DNA from: Aquitalea denitrificans
GTDB lineage: Bacteria; Pseudomonadota; Gammaproteobacteria; Burkholderiales; Chromobacteriaceae
Assembly: GCF_009856625.1 (NCBI RefSeq)
Contig: NZ_CP047241.1
Coordinates: forward strand, 2,480,001 to 2,544,000
DNA: 64,000 nucleotides
Direction of reading: 5' to 3'
Shown here: positions 9,791 to 18,929 of the stretch, piece by piece
Numbering within the stretch: the first letter of the stretch is position 1
Layout: each line of letters begins with the position of its first letter
The notes under the pieces: model-generated
The model's database searches: none
Told to the model about the DNA's origin: nothing
The model's input: only the letters and a program-made list of their open reading frames with translations
Program-made: the position numbers and the translations under genes

Positions 9791-10723
9791 TCAGCATTCT
9801 TCCGGCCAGTACAGGCGCATGGGGTTGGTGACCAGCAGTTGTTGCTGCAACTCCGGCGTCGGCGCGATATGGGGGATGAAATCCACCAGCAGGCCATCGT
9901 CGGGCATATGGTCTTTCAGATTGGGGTGCGGCCAGTCGGTGCCCCACAGCACGCGGTCGGGGAAGGTTTCCACCAGCTTGCGGGCAAAGGGAATCACGTC
10001 GTGGTAGGCATGGCGTTCGCCATCCAGCGCCTTGGGGCCAGTCACACTCAGGCGTTCCGGGCAGCTGACCTTGGACCAGATATTGTCATGTTCGCGCATC
10101 AGTTTCACGAACAATTCAAACTGCGGCCCATCCACCGGCAGGCTGACATCTGGTCGGCCCATGTGGTCCACCACCACGGTGGTGGGCAGGTTGGTGAAGA
10201 AGTCCCACAGTTCCGGCAGGTCCTGTGCTTCAAAATACACCACAATATGCCAGCCCAGCTTGGCGATACGGCTGGCAATTTCCATCAACTCGTCCTTGGG
10301 GGTGAAATCCACCAGACGTTTGACGAAATTGAAACGCACGCCGCGCACACCGGCATCGTGCAGGCTTTGCAGCTCTTCATCGCTCACTGCACGCTTGACG
10401 GTGGCCACGCCACGCGCCTTGCCATTGCTGGCGCGGCAGGCATCCACCATGGCACGGTTGTCGGCACCATGGCAGGTGGCCTGCACCACCACGTTGCGGG
10501 CAAAGCCCAGATGGTCGCGCAGGGCAAACAGGTCTGCCTTGCTGGCGTCACACGGGGTGTATTTACGTTCCGGTGCATAGGGAAACTCCGCCCCCGGTCC
10601 GAAGACGTGACAGTGGGCATCCACTGCACCAGCCGGCAGGGTGAAGGCCGGTTTGGCCGGGCCGTCAAACCAGTCCAGCCAGCCTGCGGTTTTGCTGAAG
10701 TCGCCACTTACGGGTTTGCTCAT
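9791..10723 (-). CDS. ligI: 2-pyrone-4,6-dicarboxylate lactonase
   Basis: Hydrolyses 2-pyrone-4,6-dicarboxylate to 4-oxalomesaconate. The 310-residue amidohydrolase-fold protein has VDAHCHVFGPGAEFPYAPER near the N-terminus, then VQATCHGADNRAM, GVRGVRFNFV, VVDHMGRPD and LWGTDWPHPN. The start MSKPVSG at 10723 is chosen because further upstream the frame lies inside ligK and looks non-coding. ligK ends 10 nt upstream and ligA follows 9 nt downstream. Confidence 0.95.
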   Translation of the reverse strand: MSKPVSGDFSKTAGWLDWFDGPAKPAFTLPAGAVDAHCHVFGPGAEFPYAPERKYTPCDASKADLFALRDHLGFARNVVVQATCHGADNRAMVDACRASNGKARGVATVKRAVSDEELQSLHDAGVRGVRFNFVKRLVDFTPKDELMEIASRIAKLGWHIVVYFEAQDLPELWDFFTNLPTTVVVDHMGRPDVSLPVDGPQFELFVKLMREHDNIWSKVSCPERLSVTGPKALDGERHAYHDVIPFARKLVETFPDRVLWGTDWPHPNLKDHMPDDGLLVDFIPHIAPTPELQQQLLVTNPMRLYWPEEC

Positions 10724-10733
10724 GCTGTCGTCC

Positions 10734-11417
10734 TCAGTCGATATAACGCAGACCGGCCTTGGCCAGCGGCTCGCGCATTGCATACATGTCCAGGCCCAGC
10801 ACGCCGGAAGCCAGCTTGGCGCGTTTTTCGCCCTCGAACGATTCGCGCTTTTGCGCCGCCGCCAGCGTTTCCACTGCACGGGCGGCCGGTACGCACACCA
10901 CGCCGTCGTCGTCCGCCACAATCACATCGCCCGGATGTACCAGCATGCCGGCGCACACCACCGGGATATTCACCGAGCCCAGCGTGGCCTTGATGGTGCC
11001 TTTGCTGCTGATGGCGCGGCTCCAGACCGGGAAGTCCATTTCCTGCAGGGTTTTGACGTCGCGCACGCCGGCGTCGATGATCAGCGCCCGCGCGCCGCGT
11101 GCCTGGAAGCTGGTGGCCAGCAGGTCGCCAAAGTAGCCGTCGGTGCATTCCGAGGTGACGCCTGCCACCACGATGTCGCCCGGCTGAATCTGTTCTGCCG
11201 CCACGTGCAGCATCCAGTTGTCGCCCGGTTGCAGCAGCACGGTGACCGCGGTGCCGGATACCTGCTTGCCGGCAAAGATGGGGCGCATATAGGGCTTGAG
11301 CAGGCCAACGCGGCCCATGGCTTCGTGCACGGTGGCCGAGCCGAGGGCTGCCAGCGCATCGGCGGCGGCGCGGTCGGCGCGGGTGATGTTGCGGTATACC
11401 ACTCCGAGTTCGTACAT
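10734..11417 (-). CDS. ligK: 4-carboxy-4-hydroxy-2-oxoadipate aldolase / oxaloacetate decarboxylase
   Basis: Cleaves 4-carboxy-4-hydroxy-2-oxoadipate to pyruvate and oxaloacetate, the last step of the pathway. The 227 residues belong to the RraA-like class II aldolase family. [20 protein letters not shown] leads into GVRD, the conserved Arg-Asp pair that binds pyruvate and orders the metal. [15 protein letters not shown] is the typical start. The ATG at 11417 is preferred over 11459. Also called galC, pmdF or proA in other organisms. Confidence 0.93.
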   Translation of the reverse strand: MYELGVVYRNITRADRAAADALAALGSATVHEAMGRVGLLKPYMRPIFAGKQVSGTAVTVLLQPGDNWMLHVAAEQIQPGDIVVAGVTSECTDGYFGDLLATSFQARGARALIIDAGVRDVKTLQEMDFPVWSRAISSKGTIKATLGSVNIPVVCAGMLVHPGDVIVADDDGVVCVPAARAVETLAAAQKRESFEGEKRAKLASGVLGLDMYAMREPLAKAGLRYID

Positions 11418-11492
11418 GGTGTTGTCTTCCTTAATCTGTTTTATCTGCCAGGTGAACAAAAGCCCTGGGTGTCAGCGGGGCTTTTGCCAGCC

Positions 11493-12518
11493 TTACCGGC
11501 CGCGGGCTTTCAGGGCCGCATCCAGTCGCGGATACACGCGTCGGGCATTGCCTTCAAAGATTTGCTGCCGCTCGGCATCGCTCAGTGCTGCCGCTTCGAT
11601 GTAGCGCTTGGTGTCGTCGTAGTAGTGGCCGGTTTCCGGGTCGATGCCGCGTACCGCGCCAATCATTTCGCTGGCAAACAGCACGTTGTCCACCGGGATA
11701 ACCTTGGTCAGCAGGTCGATGCCCGGCTGGTGGTAGACGCAGGTGTCAAAGAAGATGTTGTTGAGCAGGTGGTCCTTGAGCAGCGGCTTTTTCATTTCCT
11801 GCGCCAGCCCGCGGAAGCGGCCCCAGTGGTAGGGCACGGCGCCGCCGCCGTGCGGAATGACAAAGCGCAGCGTGGGGAAATCGCTAAACAGGTCCGAAGT
11901 CAGGCATTGCATGAAGGCGGTGGTATCCGCGTTCAGGTAGTGCGCGCCGGTGGTGTGGAAGGCACAGTTACAGCTGGTGGACACGTGCACCATGGCCGGA
12001 ATGTCGTACTCCACCATTTTTTCGTAGATGGGGTACCAGTGGCGGTCGGACAGCGGCGGGCTGGTCCAGTGGCCGCCGGACGGGTCCGGGTTGAGGTTGA
12101 TGCCGACAAAGCCGTAGTCCTTGATGCAGCGCTCCAGCTCCGGGATGGAGGTGGCCGGATCGACACCGGGCGACTGCGGCAGCATGGCCGCACCGATGAA
12201 GTGCTCGGGGAACAGCTGGCTGACGCGGTAGCACAGTTCGTTGCAGATGGCCGCCCAGGTGGACGAGGTGTTGAAGTCACCGATGTGGTGGGCCATGAAG
12301 CTGGCGCGCGGGCTGAAGATGGTGAGGTCGGAGCCGCGCTGCTTCATCAGCCGCAACTGGTTGCTTTCGATGGTGTCGCGCAGCTCGTCGTCGGAGATCT
12401 TCAGCTCGGAGGGCTTGGGGCCCAGTTCGGGCGTGGAGAGGTTGTCGATCTGGCGTTTGCGCCAGTCTTCCAGCGCCTTGGGGGCGGTGGTGTAGTGACC
12501 GTGAATGTCGATGATCAT
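11493..12518 (-). CDS. ligJ: 4-oxalomesaconate hydratase
   Basis: Hydrates 4-oxalomesaconate to 4-carboxy-4-hydroxy-2-oxoadipate. The 341-residue amidohydrolase-like protein begins MIIDIHGHYTTAPKAL, with the metal-binding HGH, and continues with INLNPDPSGGHW, MVHVSTSC, VIPHGGGAVPYHWGRFRG and LFASEMIGAVRGIDP. Its ATG overlaps the galD stop by 4 nt, so the two are translationally coupled. ligK follows after 75 nt. Confidence 0.94.
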   Translation of the reverse strand: MIIDIHGHYTTAPKALEDWRKRQIDNLSTPELGPKPSELKISDDELRDTIESNQLRLMKQRGSDLTIFSPRASFMAHHIGDFNTSSTWAAICNELCYRVSQLFPEHFIGAAMLPQSPGVDPATSIPELERCIKDYGFVGINLNPDPSGGHWTSPPLSDRHWYPIYEKMVEYDIPAMVHVSTSCNCAFHTTGAHYLNADTTAFMQCLTSDLFSDFPTLRFVIPHGGGAVPYHWGRFRGLAQEMKKPLLKDHLLNNIFFDTCVYHQPGIDLLTKVIPVDNVLFASEMIGAVRGIDPETGHYYDDTKRYIEAAALSDAERQQIFEGNARRVYPRLDAALKARGR

Positions 12519-13621
12519 GCTTGCTGTCCTTTCCAGATGGCGGAGGGAATCATGACCTCTCCGCGCATGATGAGCCGTGCAGTGCGCAGCAGCGCTGCGC
12601 GGATGACGTGTTGCGGGTTTTCCGGGTCCAGCTCCAGGTCCACGGAGAATTCGCCGGTCGGGTGTTCCACCGACACCAGATGCTGGTGGCCGGCCTGCAT
12701 CTGCGCGATGCCGTCGGTGACCGAGCCTTCCAGCACGCAGGCTGTGCCGACCGTCACTGCCGCCAGCACGCCGATGGCGTCGTGGCAGACGTGCGGAATG
12801 AAACAACGGGTGCTGATGCTGCCGCCGTCGCGCGGCGGGGCAATCAGGCACATCTTGGGATAGGTTTTGTTGCTGACATCGCCCAGGCCCATCAGGTGGC
12901 CGCATTGCAGGCGCAACGCTTCCAGCCGGGTTTTCAGTTCGGTGTCGGCATTCAGCTCGGCCACGCTTTCGTAACCGCTGCGGCCCAGATCGGCAGCGCG
13001 CAGCATCACCAGCGGCATGCCATTGTCGATACAGGTGATTTCCAGCGCGCCCACGCCGTCCAGCTGCACCACATCCTTCACCTTGCCGGTGGGCAGCAGG
13101 CCGGAACACACCGAACCGGCGGTATCCAGAAAGTTGATGGTGATGGGCGAGGCGCTGCCAGGCACGCCGTCGATACGGGCTTCGCCGTCGTAGCGCATCT
13201 GGCCGCCCGGCGTTTGTACCGTCACGTCGCACTGCATGCCGGTATTGAGGGTGAGCACGCGGAAGGTGCTGGTTTCGCCCTGCGCCGTTACCAGTCCGCG
13301 CTCCAGCGCAAAGGGAACCACCGCCGCCAGCATATTGCCGCAGTTGGGGGTGGTATCCACCGTGTCCTTGTCCGGCTGCAGCTGGGCAAACAGGAAGTCC
13401 AGATCCACACCGGGCTGACTGCCGCGGGAGATGATGCCGACCTTGCTGGTCAGCGGGTGTGCTCCACCCAGACCGTCAATCTGGCGGCGGTCGGGAGAGC
13501 CCATGACAGCGAGCAGCACACGGTCGCGCAATGCCTGATCCTGCGGCAGGTCGTCTGCCAGGAAGAAGGGCCCGCGTGAGGTACCGCCACGCATGAACAG
13601 AGTCGGGATAGAGGTTTGCAT
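12515..13621 (-). CDS. galD: 4-oxalomesaconate tautomerase
   Basis: Isomerises the keto and enol forms of 4-oxalomesaconate. The 368-residue PrpF-family protein has the diaminopimelate-epimerase fold. Family motifs include PTLFMRGGTSRGPFF at the N-terminus, GLGGAHPLTSKVGI and TTPNCGNMLAAVVPFAL, whose CGN holds the conserved cysteine. It is the first gene of the lig operon. The promoter region upstream (13622-13755) carries the box shared with aroE and a hairpin. Confidence 0.93.
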   Translation of the reverse strand: MQTSIPTLFMRGGTSRGPFFLADDLPQDQALRDRVLLAVMGSPDRRQIDGLGGAHPLTSKVGIISRGSQPGVDLDFLFAQLQPDKDTVDTTPNCGNMLAAVVPFALERGLVTAQGETSTFRVLTLNTGMQCDVTVQTPGGQMRYDGEARIDGVPGSASPITINFLDTAGSVCSGLLPTGKVKDVVQLDGVGALEITCIDNGMPLVMLRAADLGRSGYESVAELNADTELKTRLEALRLQCGHLMGLGDVSNKTYPKMCLIAPPRDGGSISTRCFIPHVCHDAIGVLAAVTVGTACVLEGSVTDGIAQMQAGHQHLVSVEHPTGEFSVDLELDPENPQHVIRAALLRTARLIMRGEVMIPSAIWKGQQA

Positions 13622-13649
13622 GCGAGGATTGTGTTCCCGCGCATTGCAT

Positions 13650-13671
13650 AAAAAAAGAGCGCTATCGCTCT
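13650..13671 (-). terminator. Hairpin with T7 tract between iclR and galD
   Basis: On the minus strand AGAGCG-ATAG-CGCTCT is followed directly by seven T at 13650-13656. It has the form of a rho-independent terminator and lies 28 nt before the galD start. It could end iclR transcripts or attenuate the lig operon. It overlaps the box shared with aroE. Confidence 0.6.
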
Positions 13672-13694
13672 AGCAGATATAGCAGTTTGCTATA
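13664..13694 (-). promoter_or_regulatory. Probable operator of the lig operon: shared box plus palindrome
   Basis: Positions 13664-13680 match 18568-18584 upstream of aroE at 16 of 17 bases (ATCGCTCTAGCAGATAT on the plus strand), in the same orientation to the gene. Next to it is a perfect inverted repeat TATAGCA-GTT-TGCTATA at 13678-13694. The upstream IclR protein is the obvious candidate binder (inference). Confidence 0.6.
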
Positions 13695-13755
13695 CATCGA
13701 GCACAGCAATGGTAATGGCCCGACTGGCGGGCCAGCTATGAAAAAACAGCGTAAA

Positions 13756-14535
13756 TCAGGACTTGAAGTACAGCGAACCCAGCGAGGCTTCACCCAGCTC
13801 GCGCGCGGCATCCTGCAACAGGCTGCCCAGCTCCGGCAGGCGCTCGGCCGGAATGCGGCTGGTGGGGCCGGCCAGTGTTACCACGCCCACCACCTTCTGG
13901 TTGAGCGGGTTGATGATGGGCGCAGCCAGCGAGGTCATGCCCGGTTCGTAACTGTCCACCGCCACCGCATGGCCACGCTTGCGGGTGGCATGCAGCACCT
14001 CCAGAAAGGCGGCAATGGTGCGCGGGGCATTGGGGCCGTAGTCGTAACCATTGCCAAAGCCCTGCCGGGCGACAATCTGCAAGGCCTGTTCATCGTCCAG
14101 CCTGGATAGCCAGGCCGGGCCGCTGGCGGTACAGAACAGCGGCGGGTTGCTGCCCATGTCCGGGTCGTAGCGCAGGCCGGAGCGTGCGCCCTGCGCCTTG
14201 GCCACAAAGGTGATCAACTCGTTTTCGATGATGCCCAACCGCGCCAGCTCGCCGGAACTGCGCGCCAGGTTTTCCAGAATCGGCTGCGACACATCGGCCA
14301 CGCCGCTGGTGGACAGATAGATCAGCCCCAGCGAAACCAGCTTGAGCGAAAGCTGGTATTCGCCCTTCTCCGCATGCTGGCGCACATAGCCCTGCTCGAT
14401 CAGCATGGCCAGCAGCCGGTGCGCACCACTGCGCGGCATGTTGAGGGTGTCGGCAATGACATGCAGCGGCAGTTGCCCGCCATTACGGGCCAGCAATTCC
14501 AGGATTGCCAGCGAACGCTCCATACTGCCTGCCAT
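13756..14535 (-). CDS. IclR-family transcriptional regulator of the lig operon
   Basis: A 259-residue IclR-type regulator: winged helix-turn-helix at about residues 5-65 (LPLHVIADTLNMPRSGAHRL) and an effector-binding domain with YDYGPNAPR, SYEPGMTSLAAPI and VVGVVTLAGPTSRI. Proteins of this family (PcaR, PobR, PcaU) sense protocatechuate-pathway compounds. The start at 14535 has AAGGAGA upstream; the frame open to 14592 lacks this. It is co-directional with galD 134 nt downstream. Confidence 0.92.
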   Translation of the reverse strand: MAGSMERSLAILELLARNGGQLPLHVIADTLNMPRSGAHRLLAMLIEQGYVRQHAEKGEYQLSLKLVSLGLIYLSTSGVADVSQPILENLARSSGELARLGIIENELITFVAKAQGARSGLRYDPDMGSNPPLFCTASGPAWLSRLDDEQALQIVARQGFGNGYDYGPNAPRTIAAFLEVLHATRKRGHAVAVDSYEPGMTSLAAPIINPLNQKVVGVVTLAGPTSRIPAERLPELGSLLQDAARELGEASLGSLYFKS

Positions 14536-14565
14536 GTCGTTTCTCCTTGCTGAGTGGTTCCGGAT

Positions 14566-14580
14566 TTGAACACAGTTCAA
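14566..14580 (-). promoter_or_regulatory. Palindrome upstream of the iclR-type gene
   Basis: Perfect inverted repeat TTGAAC-ACA-GTTCAA, 31 nt upstream of the regulator start and just past the end of the chemoreceptor gene. It may be an autoregulatory operator. Confidence 0.4.
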
Positions 14581-14628
14581 TTTGACCAGCAAGCCGCCCT
14601 GCCTGCGCCTTGCCCGTCCCGGAAGCGG

Positions 14629-16242
14629 TCACACCTGGAAACGGGCAACCGACTGGTGCAAGGCTGCGGTCAGTTGCTCCAGCCGGGCCACATGCTCGCA
14701 TGCCTGTGCCACCGCGTGGCTGGACTCCTCCATGCGGCCGGATATCTGCTCGATATTCTGCGCCACGCTATTGCTGGCCTGGCTTTGCTCGGTGGTGGCA
14801 GTGGCAATGCTGCGCACCTTGTCCAGCGCCTGGGCCGAGGCGGTGTTGATCTGCTGCAAGGCTTCCCCGGCCTGCGCTGCCATGTCCACCCCCATCGCCA
14901 CCTGCGGGGCCATGGCCTGCATGCCTTGCACCACGGCAGCGGTATCGGCATGCACCGCCTGCACCGTGCTGGCAATCTGCGCGGTGGCGGTGCTGGTGCG
15001 CTCGGCCAGCTTGCGCACCTCGTCCGCCACTACGGCAAAGCCGCGGCCCTGCTCGCCGGCACGGGCGGCCTCGATGGCGGCATTAAGCGCCAGCAGATTA
15101 GTCTGGTCGGCAATATCACGGATGACGCTGGCGATATCACCAATCTGGTCAGTACGCTGCTCCAGCGAGCCGATCAGGCGCGAGGCGTCACTCACCTGCC
15201 CGGCTGCCCGGCTGATCTCCGCACCGGCATGCAGCACCAGGGTGGAACCACGCTCTGCCAGCTCTGCCGCACGGGTAGAGTTGGCCTCGGTGTCGCGCGC
15301 GCCCTGGGAAATGTGATCAACACTGACCGCCAATTGTTCGATCACCGCCGCGCTGGAGGAGATCGCTGCCGAGGTCAGGCGCGAGGCATCATTGATCTGC
15401 GCCATCTGCCCGGCCAGATTATGCGACAGCTGGCCGACCTGGCGGGCGTTATCCTGGATACCGCAAATCAGCGTGCGCAGATTGTCCTGCATCACCGCAA
15501 TGGAAGCCATCAGGCTACCCGCCGGGGCAGTCGCATCCAGCCGCCGGTTCAACTTGCCGGCAGCAATTTCGCTGGCCAGCTGCGCGGCCTGTTCCGGCTC
15601 GCCACCCAAGGCACGGTAGATTTTTCGTGCCATCCACACCGCTACCGCGCCAATGGCGGCAAACAGCAGCAGGCCAGTTGCCATATACCGCAGCGCCACC
15701 TGCCAAAAAGCCGCCTGGATGTCATCGGTCCAGGCACCGAAGCCGATAATCCAGTCCCAGCCATCGATACGGGTTACGCCGTTGATCTTCAGCACCTCGT
15801 CGCTACCGCCAGGCTTTACCACCATCAACTCGACAAAGCCGATATTCTGCGTGGCCAGCACATCCAGATAGCGGTTGAAGTCATGGCGGCCATCCGGCAG
15901 CGGCTTGCCAAAATCCACCTGCCCCACACCCTTGTCACCCGGCAGCACCAGACCCAGCGCGCCGGTGGTGCGCGCCCACAGATACAGGCTTTTCTCGTAG
16001 CGCATGCTGTGCAGGGCATCGATGGCACGGCGCTGCGCCTCAGCACGGCTCAGCTGCCCGGCTTGCTCCAGTTGCTGGAAATACCTTACCTGCTGCCCTG
16101 CCAGCGTCAGCACGGTGCGAATGGATTCATGACGCTGCTCTAGCATGGCAGCGCGCAAGGACGCCAGCCCCATGACAGCCAGCAGCAGACCGCCCAGCGC
16201 CGCCAGCCCCACAATCAGCCCCAGACGTGTTGATAGTTTCAT
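14629..16242 (-). CDS. Methyl-accepting chemotaxis protein, single-Cache type
   Basis: Transmembrane chemoreceptor, 537 residues. Membrane segments lie at about residues 7-29 and 187-207 and flank a periplasmic Cache-like domain ([29 protein letters not shown]). A HAMP segment follows, then a signalling domain whose conserved hairpin reads [20 protein letters not shown]. No C-terminal NWETF-type methyltransferase tether is seen. Its place just upstream of the IclR gene and lig operon suggests it senses an aromatic or cyclic acid; that ligand is inference. Confidence 0.93.
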   Translation of the reverse strand: MKLSTRLGLIVGLAALGGLLLAVMGLASLRAAMLEQRHESIRTVLTLAGQQVRYFQQLEQAGQLSRAEAQRRAIDALHSMRYEKSLYLWARTTGALGLVLPGDKGVGQVDFGKPLPDGRHDFNRYLDVLATQNIGFVELMVVKPGGSDEVLKINGVTRIDGWDWIIGFGAWTDDIQAAFWQVALRYMATGLLLFAAIGAVAVWMARKIYRALGGEPEQAAQLASEIAAGKLNRRLDATAPAGSLMASIAVMQDNLRTLICGIQDNARQVGQLSHNLAGQMAQINDASRLTSAAISSSAAVIEQLAVSVDHISQGARDTEANSTRAAELAERGSTLVLHAGAEISRAAGQVSDASRLIGSLEQRTDQIGDIASVIRDIADQTNLLALNAAIEAARAGEQGRGFAVVADEVRKLAERTSTATAQIASTVQAVHADTAAVVQGMQAMAPQVAMGVDMAAQAGEALQQINTASAQALDKVRSIATATTEQSQASNSVAQNIEQISGRMEESSHAVAQACEHVARLEQLTAALHQSVARFQV

Positions 16243-16390
16243 GTTCTGTCTCCTCGTGTTTTATATGCAGTGCCGGACAGGCTGTGCCATCATCAGCCCT
16301 TGTCACACCCGCTCAGCCGGCCAGCGCCTGGCGCGCACCATTCTGGTGAATTCGGAGCGGAGAAAGAAGCCATTGCCAGCCATAACAGTT

Positions 16391-16405
16391 ATAACAACTT
16401 GCTAT
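16391..16405. promoter_or_regulatory. Sequence resembling the lig operator palindrome
   Basis: ATAACAACTTGCTAT matches the core of the palindrome upstream of galD (ATAGCAGTTTGCTAT) at 12 of 15 positions and is itself a near-perfect inverted repeat. It lies between the divergent chemoreceptor and HAD phosphatase genes, 28 nt before the latter. Confidence 0.35.
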
Positions 16406-16432
16406 GTCTGACAGCCATGTGGAGACAAGCAG

Positions 16433-17092
16433 GTGTTTAAGATCAAGGCGGTGATTTTTGATTGCGATGGTACGCTGGTGGATAGCGAAAGCCTGTCGGC
16501 ACGGCTGCTGGGCCGCATCCTGCAGCAGCATGGCCATGCGCTGGATGAAGAGATCATCCTGCATTATTTCCGGGGCCGGCCCTATGCGCGCTTTCTGGAC
16601 GACATCAGCCAGCACTTTCCGCAACTGGACCGTGAACGGTTCAGCCAGCAGTTTCGCCAGCAAAGCCTGCAGCTGCTGGGCAGCCAGTTGCAGATCATGC
16701 CCGGCGCGCATGATCTGCTGGCGGCGCTACAGCTACCGCGCTGCATTGCCTCCAACGGCCCGCGCGAAAAAATTGAAACCAGCCTGCACAGCACCGGGCT
16801 GAAACCCTATTTTGGCGAAGCCATCATCAGTGCCTACGAAGTAAATGCCTGGAAGCCGGACCCGGCGCTGATTCACCACGCCCTGCAACTGCTGCGGGTA
16901 GATGCCGCCGATTGCCTGCTGGTGGAGGACAGCGCCTCCGGCATTGCCGCTGGCCTCGCCGCAGGGGTAGCCGTGGCCGGCGTACACCTGCACGAGGACA
17001 CCGCCGCCCAGTTTGCCGGGCAAATCAGCATCTTCCCCGGCCTGCAACAGCTGGCGGCAGCCTTAGGGCTTTCCCTCCCCCACCGGCAATAG
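16433..17092 (+). CDS. HAD-superfamily phosphatase
   Basis: Phosphatase of the HAD IA (beta-phosphoglucomutase/phosphoglycolate phosphatase-like) group, 219 residues. Motif I is DCDGTLVDSE near the N-terminus, motif II lies in CIASNGPREK, the motif III Lys is in AWKPDPALI and motif IV is VEDSASGIAAGLAAG. It resembles YieH-type sugar-phosphate phosphatases, but the substrate cannot be read from sequence. The start is GTG, with GGAGA 7 nt upstream. It is divergent from the chemoreceptor gene. Confidence 0.9.
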   Translation: MFKIKAVIFDCDGTLVDSESLSARLLGRILQQHGHALDEEIILHYFRGRPYARFLDDISQHFPQLDRERFSQQFRQQSLQLLGSQLQIMPGAHDLLAALQLPRCIASNGPREKIETSLHSTGLKPYFGEAIISAYEVNAWKPDPALIHHALQLLRVDAADCLLVEDSASGIAAGLAAGVAVAGVHLHEDTAAQFAGQISIFPGLQQLAAALGLSLPHRQ

Positions 17093-17094
17093 CC

Positions 17095-17125
17095 AAAAAA
17101 AAGCGGAGGAGCCAGGCTCCTCCGC
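17095..17125 (-). terminator. Rho-independent terminator of aroE-aroQ
   Basis: Perfect 11-bp stem (17103-17113 with 17115-17125) followed on the minus strand by eight T. It lies 47 nt past the aroQ stop. Confidence 0.85.
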
Positions 17126-17171
17126 ACAGTACTGACTGAGTCAGTTTCGGATTGCTACAGAGAAAAACTTA

Positions 17172-17612
<441 letters not shown>

Positions 17613-17623
17613 GATGCCAACCC

Positions 17624-18457
17624 TCAGTAATTCAGTGTGGCCACAGCACGCAGCTCTTCCGGCGTGGTGCTGCCAAAACCGAAGAATTCCAGATAGGCCG
17701 GAATCATTTCAAACAACATGTCGGTGCCCAGCTGTATCGGGCAGCCCTTGGCCTGTGCCGCCGCCAGCAGCGGGGTGATTTCCTTTTTCATCACTACTTC
17801 GCCAACAAAGGTGTCCGGGCTGACACGGTCCATGTCAAACGGCAGCGGGTCGTCGTCCTTCATGCCCAGCGGGGTGGCGTTGACGATCAGCTCGAAACCC
17901 GCCGGGTCATTGCTGCCCACCGATACCTTCAACTGCGGATAATGCTGACGCAAGCGCCCTGCCAGTGCTTCCGAGGACGCGGTATTGCTGTCGAACAAGG
18001 CCATTTCGGCCACACCGGCAGCCGCCAGCGAGGCGGCAATGGCACACCCCACCCCGCCATTGCCGGACACCAGCACCTTGCGCCCTTTCAGCGCAAAACC
18101 CTTGCGCTCCACGCCGCGCACAAAGCCGGCACCGTCAAACTGGTCGCCCAGCAGCGTGCCATCCGGGCGAACCAGAATGGCATTGCAGGCACCGGCAATG
18201 GCGGCGGTGGGAGTGATTTCGTCCATCAGGCCCAGTGTAGTGACCTTGTGCGGCATGGTGACCAGTGCGCCACGCAGATTGGTGAACTTGCGGATGCTGG
18301 CGACCGCCGCCACATAATCTTCCGGCTTGACTCCAATGGGCATCACCACCGCATCGATGCCCTTGCTATCAAACCAGGGGTTGTAAATCATCGGAGCCTT
18401 GAAGCTCTCGGTGGGATAACCCAGATGGGCAATCAGCGTTGTCTTGCCACTAATCAC
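17624..18457 (-). CDS. aroE: Shikimate dehydrogenase (AroE family)
   Basis: Oxidises shikimate to 3-dehydroshikimate or the reverse, 277 residues. The start is read as GTG at 18457 (ISGKTTLIAHLGYPTESFKA), with GGAGA 5 nt upstream; the frame reaching 18523 has no such signal. Motifs: TMPHKV with the catalytic Lys, SGNGGVGCAIAASLAAAG for nucleotide binding and NATPLGM. It is paired with the dehydroquinase and preceded by the box shared with the lig operon, so a catabolic role is likely. It is clearly different from the QsuD-like enzyme at 1016. Confidence 0.92.
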   Translation of the reverse strand: MISGKTTLIAHLGYPTESFKAPMIYNPWFDSKGIDAVVMPIGVKPEDYVAAVASIRKFTNLRGALVTMPHKVTTLGLMDEITPTAAIAGACNAILVRPDGTLLGDQFDGAGFVRGVERKGFALKGRKVLVSGNGGVGCAIAASLAAAGVAEMALFDSNTASSEALAGRLRQHYPQLKVSVGSNDPAGFELIVNATPLGMKDDDPLPFDMDRVSPDTFVGEVVMKKEITPLLAAAQAKGCPIQLGTDMLFEMIPAYLEFFGFGSTTPEELRAVATLNY

Positions 18458-18929
18458 GCATGTCTCCAATCGTTTTGCTATCGTGATGCGCTTGCATCCG
18501 GCGGGATCAAACCGTCCCGTCACATGGCTGCATCATGGGCTGTTTGGCCGGGGCATCCAACAGCAAAATCGCTCTAGCTGATATATCAATATTGATATCT
18601 CGGTACAGCAACCCTGCACTCCAGGCATAACATGATGACTGCTTCCATTTCACTGCATACCGCAAGGTACCGCGCGCAGCCGTGGCTGGCCGCCGTTAGC
18701 AGCAATTCAATAGCGCAATATTTTTAGCAACAGTTGTGCAGCGCCTTATGGTTAAACCACTTTGCCATCATCACTCTTAATGCTTAATAAATATTTTTTA
18801 AAAAAATAATATATATATTAAACATTTATCGTAATTAAGATTTATCTAATTTTTTATCCAATCGCGCTTGCTGGCTTAAGCAAGAAATGCAACCATGAGT
18901 GGCTTGATCAACAAAGAAATGAGGCTGGC
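18458..18929. other. Divergent intergenic region, AT-rich on the right
   Basis: This 472-nt gap separates aroE (-) from a chemoreceptor (+). The left part holds the operator at 18568-18598. Positions about 18770-18860 are strikingly AT-rich, with runs of A, T and TA, and probably include the chemoreceptor promoter. No gene is seen. Confidence 0.6.
18568..18598 (-). promoter_or_regulatory. Probable operator of aroE-aroQ: shared box plus palindrome
   Basis: Positions 18568-18584 carry the box shared with the galD promoter, in the same orientation. Overlapping it is the perfect 16-bp palindrome ATATCAATATTGATAT at 18583-18598. The box lies 111 nt upstream of the aroE start. Confidence 0.6.

Noticed and set aside
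10641..12863. A 740-codon plus-strand frame opposite ligK and ligJ.
   Set aside because: Antisense shadow of the lig operon; composition is that of a frame complementary to coding DNA.
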